NCBI GenBank assembly: GCA_015350385.1
Contig: WNKI01000002.1
Coordinates: forward strand, 548,006-612,005
Source of the DNA: Aculops lycopersici
Lineage: Eukaryota > Arthropoda > Arachnida > Trombidiformes > Eriophyidae
Reading direction: 5' to 3'
DNA: 64,000 bases
Part shown: in pieces, positions 1 through 10,088 of the stretch
Layout of the letters: each line of letters opens with the position of its first letter
Numbering within the stretch: position 1 is the first letter of the stretch
Program-made: the position numbers and the translations under genes
Notes under the pieces: generated by a model
Database searches by the model: none
What the model was told of the DNA's origin: nothing
What the model saw: the letters and a program-made list of their open reading frames with translations, nothing else

Positions 1-2269
1 ATTAAAACTTGACTTGCTGCCAATTAAGCTGCTCACCTAGTGGCAATTTGTTAACCTAACGTTCACGAGCCATCCCACGAGACATGAACTAGAGTGACTC
101 GTCGAGGTGAGCGGAACCAAGAGTCGATTGGTTTGCTCGTGAAAGTTAACTAACAAACCAACCAAACGGCCGACTCAATGGTCAGCTATAAAGATGCTGC
201 CAGATAAGAGAGAGTAGATTCCTAAAGCGCGCGTCTAAACTCTCGACTTTGGAGAGCTTCTGATTATAACTTGAGAAAAGTCAGCTGCTCGTCTTTTGGG
301 CGGCCCCATGAAAATTGAGGCAACGAGAACAGCAGCAGCAGCAGCTTTAAAAAGAGATAGGGAGAAAAAGTTTGATTCCATTTGGTGGTGGTTGGTGTTT
401 CCACTTTTGGCCACTAAGAGAGAGAGAGAGAGAGAGAGANNNNNNNNNNNNNNNNNNNNNNNNNGAGAGAGAGAGAGAGACGAGTGAGCAAATTTGCATT
501 TTAGAGAACTCAACTCGCGAGTCTCGCAAATTCCAGTCTGATTTTGATTTGATGATCTCTCTAGTAGCGCCTTAGGGGCTGCAAACGAGAGCCGCAATTT
601 GAGGCGGCACAATTGCGGTAGCTTCTGCTGACTAAAGTTGGCTTCAACTTCCTGCTTACCTGGCGAGCGAGATAGTTTCAAGTTTCAGAGAGATGGTCGA
701 GTGGTCGCCAGGTGAGCAGGCGAGTGAATGAGCCAAAGAGGAAGCTGCTCATACGGAGGAGGGATTCGCACTCTTACCTGGCGGCAGCCAACAGAGAGCT
801 GGTACGCACCAATCAGCTGTCAATCAGATTTCTCTCACTTCAATTTGCTCCTCGTCTCGCTAGATGGACACTAAACACCACCACCGACCGTCACAAAACC
901 ACTAAAAGCTCCAACTGACCACCTGAATGGAGAGAAGGAAGAAGAAGAAGAAGTAGAAGTACGATGAGTCAGATCAAACTTTGGATTCACGTTGCGCTCA
1001 TTGACACGCTAGGCGCAATTCATTACTCCAACTCTCGAGTTATCCCCATCGTCGTCTTTGCCGTTTGTTGCTGCTTCAAATGGACAAAAGTAAAATGATC
1101 GGCCAGGTGAAGTGGCACACTTAAAAATTTGCAACTTCTCTCTCCATCTCTACATAAACCAGCTATATTTGCGTGCGCCTCGTCGATTAGTTTTGCCTCT
1201 CAAACGGTAAAAATAAAAACTAGTCAAGTTACCTGTGGTCTTCTTCTTCCTTTAGCAAGAGAAAAATTTTGTTACTTCATGCGACATGACCAACCAGGCA
1301 ACGAGAGACTCTTTCTTTTACTAGATAAGAATGAATGAATTCTGTTATCAATTGACGCGCCCTCGATGCGCGAAGAGCTCGGCCAATCGATTCCAACGTC
1401 AAGACGACCGACTCGCTCGTTGCCACTTGGTCACGCCCATTTCCGGCGACTTTCCTAAGATCATCATGCAAATACTGGCTTGGTTTAGCTCAACCATCGT
1501 GAACATGAAAGAAGTTTGAGTCTTCATCGTGAAGTAATACGACGGCTGCTCAACAGGTGGCCTAAATGTTGTTGACGTAATGCCAACTGTCGCGTGTCAT
1601 CAGCGCTCGTCTCGGTTTGTTTAGTCTCGGAGCACACGCGCCAACCTGTGGAATGCGATAGCCATGGACAAGACTGGACATCTATGCAAATAAGCGCCAA
1701 ATTTGATGCCTACGTCAAGGCGCCGCTACAGGCGACTTGACAACAAGAATGCGACAGGTGGTCGCGCAACCGCTGCTCTCTCGTTGCTGTCTGCCATGAG
1801 GTTAGCCACGCTTGCATGTCTAGTCACTCAACTTTGACTCCAGGCAGACAGTCGGTCGATCGGTAATTGGAAATAATCAGCAGGGTCTGTAACTTGAGTG
1901 GCAAAGCAGCTTGCTATGTTTCTGTTTTCAAGTCGAGTGGCCCCGTTGAGCGGCGGCGAGCAGGCGGCAACAGGTTACGTCTATGATGCAATTTGCTGTA
2001 GTGTTCATCAATGGGCAAATATTCTCGCTCGAGGTCGCTGATCTTTATGGTTCATTTTTGTGGTCGTGCAAATTCAATACATTTTCATTTGATCTAAAGC
2101 GACACGCGAAATAGTCTGCCGTCGACAAGTTGACATCATTGCAACCCCATCTTTGAGTCAGTTGGGAACAATCATAGCGTTGTGTCGTGTTAAGCGAAAC
2201 ATGTAATCCAAACTTGTTATCGATTAGCTTATAGCGACCGTGACATAAATTTGATATATTTGTACCAGA
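1..2269. other. Gene-free left flank
   Basis: No reading frame here has recognisable protein similarity or convincing codon structure. The stretch holds a GA microsatellite interrupted by an assembly gap and otherwise mixed-composition DNA with scattered CAGGTG/CACCTG E-boxes. It may be distal regulatory sequence or an intron or 5' region of a gene lying to the left, but nothing in the sequence decides this. Confidence 0.5.
417..480. repeat. (AG)n microsatellite containing an assembly gap
   Basis: A perfect AG dinucleotide run on both sides of 25 N bases (440-464). The gap lies inside the repeat, so its true length is unknown and was probably left unresolved because of the repeat. Confidence 0.97.
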
Positions 2270-2899
2270 TCAGGTTTCTTTTGACTGGCCCTGCTGCTCC
2301 GAATCAGATTTCAACTTTATAGGCTCCTTGCTGATGGTCTCGTGGACCCACTTCAAGTAAGCCTCACTTCCCGAGCTTACATCTAACGTTATGACTTCGG
2401 GACAATCATATGGATGATTCTTGAGCACAAATTCAGAAAGTTCCTTAGATTTACTCGAGTGCGACTTGATGATGAGCAATGTTTCGTTATCACTCTCTAT
2501 CTTACCCTTCCACTCGTAGATGGATTCTATTGTTTTGACAATGTTAACACAAGCCGCCAATCTACTTTCCACCAAACGCCTCGAGAGATCTCTAGCCACA
2601 AATTCATTTGGTGCTGTCACATAAGAAACAATGACTTTATCCGTCATCTTTGTTTCGGAGGAAATATTTCTCCTTGGTTTTCCCTCTACACTTCCGAGTA
2701 TGTGACAGGTTGCCGGGGTATCTACTCTAGTGAGATGACTCAATAAATAGCTTGTTATAGTTGTTGTCGATGTAACTGCTAAAGTCGTCACCAAAGAAAT
2801 TGAGGTCATCCGACTCAATAACATAACAATGAAGATAATAATAGATGCTACTTGATGAGATGAAAGCTGTAAATAAATTCCCAAGCCAATTTTAAACAT
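2270..2899 (-). CDS. CUTA: CutA-like divalent-cation tolerance protein with N-terminal membrane segment
   Basis: A 209-aa frame starting at the first ATG (2899); a longer frame opens only with a TTG four codons upstream. Residues about 87-190 are the CutA1 fold: VIVSYVTAPN, the ARDLSRRLVESRLAACVN helix, the YEWKGKI strand and the HPYDCPEVI motif with its conserved Tyr/Cys/Pro. CutA proteins form very stable trimers; bacterial members are linked to copper tolerance, and the mammalian protein affects acetylcholinesterase folding and secretion. Residues about 15-55 hold one or two hydrophobic stretches, consistent with a signal anchor as in vertebrate long CUTA isoforms. An internal Met (residue 85, MTDK) just before the conserved domain could give a short cytosolic form. 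It is divergent with the PI3K gene (541 bp between starts). Family assignment is firm; cellular role is inferred. Confidence 0.9.
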   Translation of the reverse strand: MFKIGLGIYLQLSSHQVASIIIFIVMLLSRMTSISLVTTLAVTSTTTITSYLLSHLTRVDTPATCHILGSVEGKPRRNISSETKMTDKVIVSYVTAPNEFVARDLSRRLVESRLAACVNIVKTIESIYEWKGKIESDNETLLIIKSHSSKSKELSEFVLKNHPYDCPEVITLDVSSGSEAYLKWVHETISKEPIKLKSDSEQQGQSKET

Positions 2900-3440
2900 T
2901 CTGTATGCCAATTGTTGTTGTTACTGTGTCAGCTGCTGCGCGACAAGAGCGTGTGAGAGTCGGCAATTCTACAGAAGCTGTTCATGGTGCTCATACCGCT
3001 GACGTAGTCGCGGGCGCCGCCGACATCTAATGGACTTTTCTGTGTGAATTTGTGCAAAAATTATAATGTTGTTTATCATCTCCACCAGCGCCACTTGTGG
3101 ATGTCAACCTATTTGACTGTCGACTTTGATACAGATAGACCTTATTATTTTAGTTATTATATTTCATTCATATCATCTAATATTAACCTTGACCCTGGCC
3201 GGAACAGGTGACAAGCATGCGGCTCTATTGGTTTTCATGTTATTAGATGTTATGTTGCATGCAATCATGAAGTAACATATTATATCATACCAAGCAATAA
3301 AGTTATGAATTTTCCAAACTTGCCAGTCAATCAGACTAGCGGCATAATAGTAAGAAACTTTTTACTCAATATCAATTCAATGAGTAAACTTGAAAGTATT
3401 TTAGTAGTTCATCATCTTAGTAGAATATATATTTGCCATC
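2900..3440. promoter_or_regulatory. Shared divergent promoter region, CutA / PI3K-C2
   Basis: 541 bp separate the start codons of two genes transcribed away from each other, so both promoters and 5' UTRs must lie here unless upstream noncoding exons exist. It is AT-rich on the PI3K side. No specific element can be assigned with confidence. Confidence 0.45.
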
Positions 3441-6400
3441 ATGGAAACTAGATCGAGTGATCTCCCATCGCCAATAAAACCAAGCAGGAGAAATCGAAGT
3501 GACCTAATCGATTTATCGCAAGATTCCGAAGACAGTAGATCGTCAAACAATCTTTTGGACTTGTTTGACCCATTGAGTCACTCTTTAGATCCAAAGCAAC
3601 ATCAAACGGGCAATGAGCAGGCAAATCAGTTCAATCGCGCTCGGCCAAGCAACAGGTCAGCTCAACCCATTGAGCTAAAGAGAAAGGATAGAAGATTCAG
3701 GGCAACAAGTGCGTGTCCTAAGCCCAGGCAGAGTGGGTCATTCAAGTATGAGAATGATGAGGCCAGACATATCAAATTGTATATAACTAGCGACGGTTCA
3801 ACCGTATCGCATAGCTCAAAAGCAACTCAAAACTCTGACAGCGCCTCAATAACGGACAATACATCGTCGTCGTTAAATGATGATAATGAACTTACTAAAG
3901 AGCTGAACAAGTTGTCATTTCGATCGAACTCCGCAAGATCCTTGAGTTGTTCAGGCGACATAACAAGCAGTAATTCGGATCTCAAGAACGCAACAGTTGA
4001 AAGGAAATTCAATCAGCGTGCAGATATAGCCGGGGCCTCCGGTCAACCATTGCCAATCGTAAGCAACGATGAGAACAAATTGAAACTATTACGCAAACAT
4101 CAACGCTCTAGTCATGAGTTGACTCTCCTAACCAAAAAGGTCAAATCGTTTAGAATCAAGTATAAGCACTATGATACGAAGACAAATTCTGGTTTAGTCT
4201 CAAGTCCCACCTTATACAGTTCCAAGGTCCGGGATATGAGTGTCAAGATTATAATCACATCACCTATGGCGCTAGCACCAATCAATTTCACGTGTAATGT
4301 ATCAACCACCATTGAGCATCTTATAAGTAATGCAGTTATCTTAATGTTTGAGGATCTAAAAGAGGGTGACAGTACGGAAAATTACATGTTGAAAGTCACC
4401 GGCAAAGAGGAGTACTTTGACTCACAAAAATGCCTTGCCGACTATGCACTTGTTTCACACTGTTGGAAGTTTGATCTCGACGTCCAACTTACACTTATTA
4501 GAATAGATTCTGTCAAGCGACCGTTTCAACGTGGATCTAAAGATGATTTCCACTGCAATTCCTTACTATGTGCGGATGATCTACTTTCCAAAACAACCAT
4601 GTCCAGGTACAGCCACCTAAACTACGAGGCACTCAATATTATAATAGAAACCTTCGACCGAGAAGCACAGCGCCTCTATGCGGATGTAACAAACAAGTCC
4701 ACTTACCTACAAACTCAAAGTCTCCTCCAAACAACCAAAGCAATATGTTCCCATCTGATGAGTTGTGAAACTGGCCAATTATCCGAGTCAAAGGATAATT
4801 TGGCTAAATTGTGTCAATCGTTCAAAGAAGAGGGCGACCAATTGTCGAATGAGGATCGTTACAAAATGATTGAAGTGATCCAACATGCAATCAAGAGGCT
4901 AGTATCCAATATGCGAAGGTTACTCAACTTAGCCAGCGCAAGTTTACCTGTTGATTACGAAGTTGAGGATGTTGCAACCTCGGCGAACTTGGTCGCTCGA
5001 AACTCATTTGTTGATATGCCCATTGATATAGTTAAAGATCAAGTTACAGTTAGGATCCAGGTGATTGCTCAGTTAAAGCCAGACTGGCTCGGTAAATATA
5101 GTGAGTTTCACATCAAAATTTTTGTCATGCATGGAGAAGTCGAGCTATCCAAGGCAATCTCATCTATTGTCAAGCCGGATGTTAGTTTTTTTCCGAGATT
5201 ACTCTTTGACGAAGAACTCACCTTGAGTATAAACTACTCGCATTTGCCTAGGGAGGCCAGGTTAGTTTTGATACTTGTCGGCACTGATACCCAACCCTTG
5301 AACTCTAACCAGTTGAGTGTTAGTAATTTTCCTGAGGAAGACAATGGAGCTGGTTTTCCCATTAGAAGATCAAATTCTGCTACATCCATCCGCTCAACAG
5401 CGCCTATGTACACATCTTCACCGAGAAACTCACAAATGATCAATCCAAATCAGAAATTACAACTTTCTGAACCAATTGATACTCCCCTTGCAACAGCTAT
5501 AAAGTACTTTTTCGACTCTCAATTGAATCTGATGCAAGGTGATCAACTTTTGTCCATGCACACAATTACAGAAGAATCTGAGGAGAAGATTTACACAGAG
5601 ACAATAGCTGATAAAGAGGAACCAGTTATAGTTGTAGAGTTCAAGAAATTTCCACCTGAGAAACGAATCTTCTTTCCATCAGACATTTTGAATCAATCGG
5701 ATTCAACAAGTGACCGTCAGTCTTCATTGAAAGTATTTGATATTGATCATCTAGATCCAGGTGCAAACTTTGTTATTGAAAAGGTGATCAACGAGAAACA
5801 ATGTTATGAGGGTCTAGAGGATGACGAAAAAACTCTACTCTGGGAACACCGTCTTTATCTGACCAAGATTCCAGCAGCACTGCCCAAAGTTTTACTCTCT
5901 GTCCCTAGTTGGTCATGTAACAATTTGAAACATATATACGAGCTATTGAATAGCTGGACTCCAATGATGGCTATTGACGCTCTACAACTACTACTTCCTT
6001 CTTTTCCAGACTTCCGCATTCGCGAGGTTGCAGTAGAATGGATATCAAAACAGCAAGACGACGAGCTATGTGATTATTTGCCACAACTAGTGCAAGCTTT
6101 CAGGTATGAGAAGAATATTGACTGCCCTCTGTTTTGGCTACTATTGGATAGAGCACTCAAGAATGTCAGAATAGCAAACCTTTTGTATTGGCAACTAAAG
6201 TTGAACACAACGGACAGGTTATTTCAAGATCGAAGCGAAACTTTGATCAACTGTCTCCTATGGACCTCAGGGTCCGCATTCTGGAAAGCCATAGATAAGC
6301 AAGAAGACTTGTTGAGCAAGCTTACTGAAGTTTCTAATGAGATCAAACGGAAGCGAGACAGTCAGAGAATGAATATTCTGCAACGGAAATTGGAAATCAT

Positions 6401-8282
6401 ACAAGACCATCTTATGGAAAAGAAACCCACTTTACCCTATGCTCTGAGTCTAGAGGTTTGTGACCTTGAGCTAAAATCCTGTTCCTACTTTCCCTCAAAC
6501 ACTCTGCCCCTGAAGCTGGCCTTCAGATCATGTGAGGAGTCCTGTAACAGGCAACCGAGGTTCCATGCCCACGATTCGATTTTTAAAATGGGCGATGATT
6601 TGAGACAGGATATGCTAGCTATCCAGATGATTAGGATCATGGAGAAACTCTGGCTAAGAGAGGGTTTAGATTTGAGAATGGTCACCTTCGATTGCATAGC
6701 AACTGGCGATCGGCAAGGTATGGTTGAGATGGTTCAGAATGCCGAAACCTTGCGTAAGATTCAACAAAACAGTGGCTTTCTTGCTGGCACATTCAATTCG
6801 AGGGCCATCGATGAGTATATCAGATTATGGAATACATCAGAACTTGAGTACAAGACAGCTTTAGACAAATTCCTTCATTCGTGTGCCGGCTACTCTGTGG
6901 CCACTTACATTCTGGGCATCTGTGATCGGCACAACGACAACATCATGATCACCAACTCGGGCCACCTGTTCCATATTGACTTTGGCAAGTTTCTAGGTGA
7001 TGCGCAGATGATGGGTTCCATCAAGAGGGATCGAACACCCTTTGTCTTGACAGCTGATATGGCTTACGTTATCAATGGAGGCGATAGACCATCCAAAAAG
7101 TTCCAAACTTTTGTAGAGCTATGCACTATGGGATTCAATATAATTCGGCGACACAGAAACTTATTCCTCAATTTATTTTCGCTCATGTCATCGGCCAAGA
7201 TCCATGGACTCAATAGTGACTCTGTCAAGTACATTGACAAGATGCTTATGCCCAATCTAACGGAAGCCCAGGCAATGGCTCAATTTACACGCCTCATAGA
7301 AGAGTGTCTCAATTCAAGATCAACTCAAGTGAACTTCTTCATCCATAACTTGGCTCAGTTGCGCTTTTCAAATGACAATTCTAAACAGACCTTGTTATCT
7401 TTCATACCCAAAACTTTTACCATTCACACTAGCGGGCGGATTGAGTCTCTCGATTTGGTTCATCTGTACAAGAAGTATGAACCTGAGAAGCAATATTATT
7501 ACGTGGTTCGAGTCAAACGTTACAATCAGCCGGACGCTCACAATATCACGAGAACCTTTCGCGAGTTTTCCGAGTTGCAGATGAAATTGAACCAGATGTT
7601 TAAAAGTACAATGATCCACGATATCAACAGGTCCTCGAGTTCATTTTTGATGGATTTTGTGGGTAGAAACAATACCAAAGAGGTAGCAGAGAGGAGGTGT
7701 ATGGAATTGAAGGTATTCCTCAAAAAGTTGCTGCTCTTACCTCCGGAGATCTCGCAATGTGATCTAATCTATACATTCTTTCATCCCATTTTGAGAGACC
7801 AAGCGACTTACTCGATGGAGGCATCAATTCTAAACGATTCATCATCCTCTACTTTTGGATCGCAAGAGTACAGTGAAGCTCAACGTAATGCCTTGTATCT
7901 TGGATCAAATGGCCAAGTAAAACTATCCCTATCATACAAGAACTCATCTCTTAGCATCATGGTTATGCACGCCAAGAATCTGATGTGTCCAGAGAACTCA
8001 AATGGCCCTAATTGTTATGCAAAGATCTATCTTCTGCCAGATCCAAACAAGCAATCAAAGCGTAAGACAAGGATTGTTAGACAAAGTTGCCATCCAGTAT
8101 TCATGGAACTCATTGTCTACCAGCTGCCATTGGAGTCCATCAAAAGTTTAACCCTACAGGTGTCTCTGTGGCATTCTGAAGCAATGCAACCTAAGGGATT
8201 CATGGGAGCTGCATTGATTCCTTTGAGCAAAGTAGACTTATCGAAGGATACAACCGATTGGTTCCCACTTAGAAATTTCTAA
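3441..8282 (+). CDS. PIK3C2: Phosphatidylinositol 3-kinase, class II (C2 domain-containing)
   Basis: A single-exon 1613-aa protein with the full class II architecture. It has a disordered N-terminus (1-260), a Ras-binding-like domain (about 267-370), a PI3K-type C2 (about 530-640), a helical PIK domain (about 790-930), a kinase domain (about 970-1290), PX (about 1325-1450) and a C-terminal C2 (1489-1613). The kinase shows GDDLRQD (about 1051), catalytic GICDRHNDN (about 1159) and HIDFGKFLGD (about 1177). The activation loop KRDRTPFV resembles class II KRDRAPF rather than classes I or III. These kinases make PI3P and PI(3,4)P2 on endocytic and endosomal membranes. Near the N-terminus LIDLS (22-26) and LLDLFD (38-43) resemble clathrin boxes, fitting known clathrin binding of the family. 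The start is the first ATG; Drosophila has one class II gene, Pi3K68D. An AATAAA overlaps the stop codon. Confidence 0.97.
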   Translation: METRSSDLPSPIKPSRRNRSDLIDLSQDSEDSRSSNNLLDLFDPLSHSLDPKQHQTGNEQANQFNRARPSNRSAQPIELKRKDRRFRATSACPKPRQSGSFKYENDEARHIKLYITSDGSTVSHSSKATQNSDSASITDNTSSSLNDDNELTKELNKLSFRSNSARSLSCSGDITSSNSDLKNATVERKFNQRADIAGASGQPLPIVSNDENKLKLLRKHQRSSHELTLLTKKVKSFRIKYKHYDTKTNSGLVSSPTLYSSKVRDMSVKIIITSPMALAPINFTCNVSTTIEHLISNAVILMFEDLKEGDSTENYMLKVTGKEEYFDSQKCLADYALVSHCWKFDLDVQLTLIRIDSVKRPFQRGSKDDFHCNSLLCADDLLSKTTMSRYSHLNYEALNIIIETFDREAQRLYADVTNKSTYLQTQSLLQTTKAICSHLMSCETGQLSESKDNLAKLCQSFKEEGDQLSNEDRYKMIEVIQHAIKRLVSNMRRLLNLASASLPVDYEVEDVATSANLVARNSFVDMPIDIVKDQVTVRIQVIAQLKPDWLGKYSEFHIKIFVMHGEVELSKAISSIVKPDVSFFPRLLFDEELTLSINYSHLPREARLVLILVGTDTQPLNSNQLSVSNFPEEDNGAGFPIRRSNSATSIRSTAPMYTSSPRNSQMINPNQKLQLSEPIDTPLATAIKYFFDSQLNLMQGDQLLSMHTITEESEEKIYTETIADKEEPVIVVEFKKFPPEKRIFFPSDILNQSDSTSDRQSSLKVFDIDHLDPGANFVIEKVINEKQCYEGLEDDEKTLLWEHRLYLTKIPAALPKVLLSVPSWSCNNLKHIYELLNSWTPMMAIDALQLLLPSFPDFRIREVAVEWISKQQDDELCDYLPQLVQAFRYEKNIDCPLFWLLLDRALKNVRIANLLYWQLKLNTTDRLFQDRSETLINCLLWTSGSAFWKAIDKQEDLLSKLTEVSNEIKRKRDSQRMNILQRKLEIIQDHLMEKKPTLPYALSLEVCDLELKSCSYFPSNTLPLKLAFRSCEESCNRQPRFHAHDSIFKMGDDLRQDMLAIQMIRIMEKLWLREGLDLRMVTFDCIATGDRQGMVEMVQNAETLRKIQQNSGFLAGTFNSRAIDEYIRLWNTSELEYKTALDKFLHSCAGYSVATYILGICDRHNDNIMITNSGHLFHIDFGKFLGDAQMMGSIKRDRTPFVLTADMAYVINGGDRPSKKFQTFVELCTMGFNIIRRHRNLFLNLFSLMSSAKIHGLNSDSVKYIDKMLMPNLTEAQAMAQFTRLIEECLNSRSTQVNFFIHNLAQLRFSNDNSKQTLLSFIPKTFTIHTSGRIESLDLVHLYKKYEPEKQYYYVVRVKRYNQPDAHNITRTFREFSELQMKLNQMFKSTMIHDINRSSSSFLMDFVGRNNTKEVAERRCMELKVFLKKLLLLPPEISQCDLIYTFFHPILRDQATYSMEASILNDSSSSTFGSQEYSEAQRNALYLGSNGQVKLSLSYKNSSLSIMVMHAKNLMCPENSNGPNCYAKIYLLPDPNKQSKRKTRIVRQSCHPVFMELIVYQLPLESIKSLTLQVSLWHSEAMQPKGFMGAALIPLSKVDLSKDTTDWFPLRNF

Positions 8283-8286
8283 TAAA
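8281..8286 (+). terminator. Poly(A) signal overlapping the PI3K-C2 stop codon
   Basis: TAATAAA: the last two bases of the TAA stop are the first two of the AATAAA hexamer. Cleavage 10-30 nt downstream would leave an exceptionally short 3' UTR. Confidence 0.6.
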
Positions 8287-8681
8287 TGCATTTCTTTCTG
8301 AGTTCATGATAAGATATTATGGCTGATGATGACGTAGGTGAATTGAAAATTTCAAGATTTATAGTGAGAGATCGAGAGGAGAATTGTTGTTACCCTGTTA
8401 CCAAGACTGTGTCTAGGTAGCTGGTTACATCAATCTGTCTTAGATTTAGATATATGATATTTATTGGCTAAAAACTGAGACAACATTAGAGTTGCAGATG
8501 ATTAGCTTAAGGGACAAGTCATTGTCCATGATGAAATGGCCTCCATAGCTCATAGAGTTCATGGAGCAGTTAGTATGAGTCATGCTTTTGTGTGAGATGA
8601 GAAGTCTCAATCATTGAGACATAATATATGGTGCAATCGATCATGCACCGGAAATTCAAGATTCAAGATTCGATACTGCTC
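8283..8681. other. Convergent intergenic region, PI3K-C2 / zinc-finger gene
   Basis: About 400 bp between two tail-to-tail stop codons. It holds 3' UTR or terminator sequence of both genes and nothing else recognisable. No AATAAA was found close downstream of the minus-strand gene. Confidence 0.5.
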
Positions 8682-10088
8682 CTACTGCTCAGCCTCGGCC
8701 TCAACCTTGGACTCTTCGGTGGCAGATGCATCGGCAACCTTCGACTCCTCAGCAGAAATCTCGGTCTTTTGCTCGACCTCACTAGTAGCATCGGAGGACT
8801 CTGTCTTTGCAGTCTCCTCGTTGTTTTTGGCAGCTTCAGAAGCAGCCTCAGATTCGGCTGCCTGCTTGAGCTTCTGTTCCTCCTCATAAACCTTAAACTT
8901 TTGCATGTGTTCATCAGATTCAATATGCTCGCGACGCGAGCTCTTGTCTCGCAAGAACACATCGCAAAGCTTGCAAACAAAACCAAATACTGCTGGAACG
9001 CACTTGAGTTGTGCCTGATCTAACGGCTCATCGGCCTGATCTTGGGCCTCACCACCATCGGTGGCCGAAGCCGATTTGACCACAGGCAACTTAGCCTGCT
9101 TCAAACCTTCGGCGTTCTTTCTAGCTTGCAACTTCAACTGTTTACGCTCGGCAGTCTTAGATAAAGGTCTAGCTGGAGCAGCAGCTTGTTGCTGGTCAGA
9201 GCCAGCAACATCACCACTCTTAGCCTCAACCTCTTTCTTCACCTTAGCAGGCTTGGCTTTGACATTTGCCTTAGCATTGGTCTTAGCGTTCGTCTTAGCA
9301 TTAGCATTGTTAGCATTGTTAGCATTATTGGCCTGCTTGGCCTTGGGAGCCTTGGCACCGTTCTGCTTAGCCTTCAAAGTGGCTTGCTTCTGGGCCTTGG
9401 TCACCTTCCCAACCTTCTTAACAGCTTGTTGCTGCTGTTGAGGTTGTCTCTGTTGCTTTTGCTGCTGCTGCTGCTGCTGTTGGGGCTGCTTAGCGATCGG
9501 TTGCTTCTGTTGCTTTTGGTTGTTGTTCTTGTTAGCAACATTATTATTATTATTATTATTGTTGTTGTTGTTCTGACCACCACGTTGTTGCTGATTGTTG
9601 GTGTTGTTTAGTCTAGTTTGCTGCCTGGTGGTGCGTTGATTCTGATTGTTGTTGTTGTTCATATTTTGAACATTGTTGTTGTTGTTATTCTGGTGCTGCT
9701 GGCGCTGCTGTCGACCGTTAAAATTATTATTGTTGTTGTCGTTATTGTTACCTCCAGCAAACCTCTTCTGACCTCCACCGTTAGCCCGAGACGCTGACAA
9801 GGAGCGCTGATGCATCGGTCTTTGTTGAGGTCTCATTTGTTGTTGCTGCTGCGCCATGAATGCAGGATTTGGAACAAATTGAACTGGTTGCATCGGGGCA
9901 GCCATCCATTGTTGCGGAGCAGCTTGCTGACCAGGCCAGGCGCCACCTGAGATATCAAAGGCGCCCATGGGCTGGTTGAACATCGCTTGGCCTTGAGGTT
10001 GCTGCTGTTGTTGCAAACCTGGTGGGGCTCCAGATGACCAAGGCGAAGCGCCCTGAGTCGGCTGGCCGTATGGTCTTGTGTAAGCCAT
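8682..10088 (-). CDS. Q/N-rich protein with a single U1/matrin-type C2H2 zinc finger
   Basis: 468 aa starting at ATG 10088. Residues 1-110 are Gln/Pro/Gly-rich with WxGQ-like stretches. Residues about 110-235 are strongly Asn/Gln-rich with poly-N and poly-Q runs, prion-like in composition. Residues 235-330 are Lys/Ala-rich and basic, with a repeated NANNAN and KTNAKTNAK pattern. A single finger lies at about 370-396: CKLC, twelve residues, then H-X5-H. This spacing is typical of U1/matrin/JAZ-type fingers that bind double-stranded RNA or RNP surfaces. The tail (400-468) is acidic and Ala/Glu-rich. An RNA-granule or nuclear RNA-binding role is inferred from composition. I do not recognise a specific orthologue. 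The frame is unbroken and shows protein-like domain segregation, so coding is secure. Confidence 0.85.
   Translation of the reverse strand: MAYTRPYGQPTQGASPWSSGAPPGLQQQQQPQGQAMFNQPMGAFDISGGAWPGQQAAPQQWMAAPMQPVQFVPNPAFMAQQQQQMRPQQRPMHQRSLSASRANGGGQKRFAGGNNNDNNNNNFNGRQQRQQHQNNNNNNVQNMNNNNNQNQRTTRQQTRLNNTNNQQQRGGQNNNNNNNNNNNVANKNNNQKQQKQPIAKQPQQQQQQQQKQQRQPQQQQQAVKKVGKVTKAQKQATLKAKQNGAKAPKAKQANNANNANNANAKTNAKTNAKANVKAKPAKVKKEVEAKSGDVAGSDQQQAAAPARPLSKTAERKQLKLQARKNAEGLKQAKLPVVKSASATDGGEAQDQADEPLDQAQLKCVPAVFGFVCKLCDVFLRDKSSRREHIESDEHMQKFKVYEEEQKLKQAAESEAASEAAKNNEETAKTESSDATSEVEQKTEISAEESKVADASATEESKVEAEAEQ

Noticed and set aside
2900..2911. Four-codon upstream extension of CutA
   Set aside because: It starts with TTG; the ATG at 2899 is the first real start.
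9186..9611. Leucine-rich plus-strand frame of 141 codons
   Set aside because: It is the antisense of the Q/N codon runs of the zinc-finger gene; poly-CTG/TTG gives Leu in the complementary strand.
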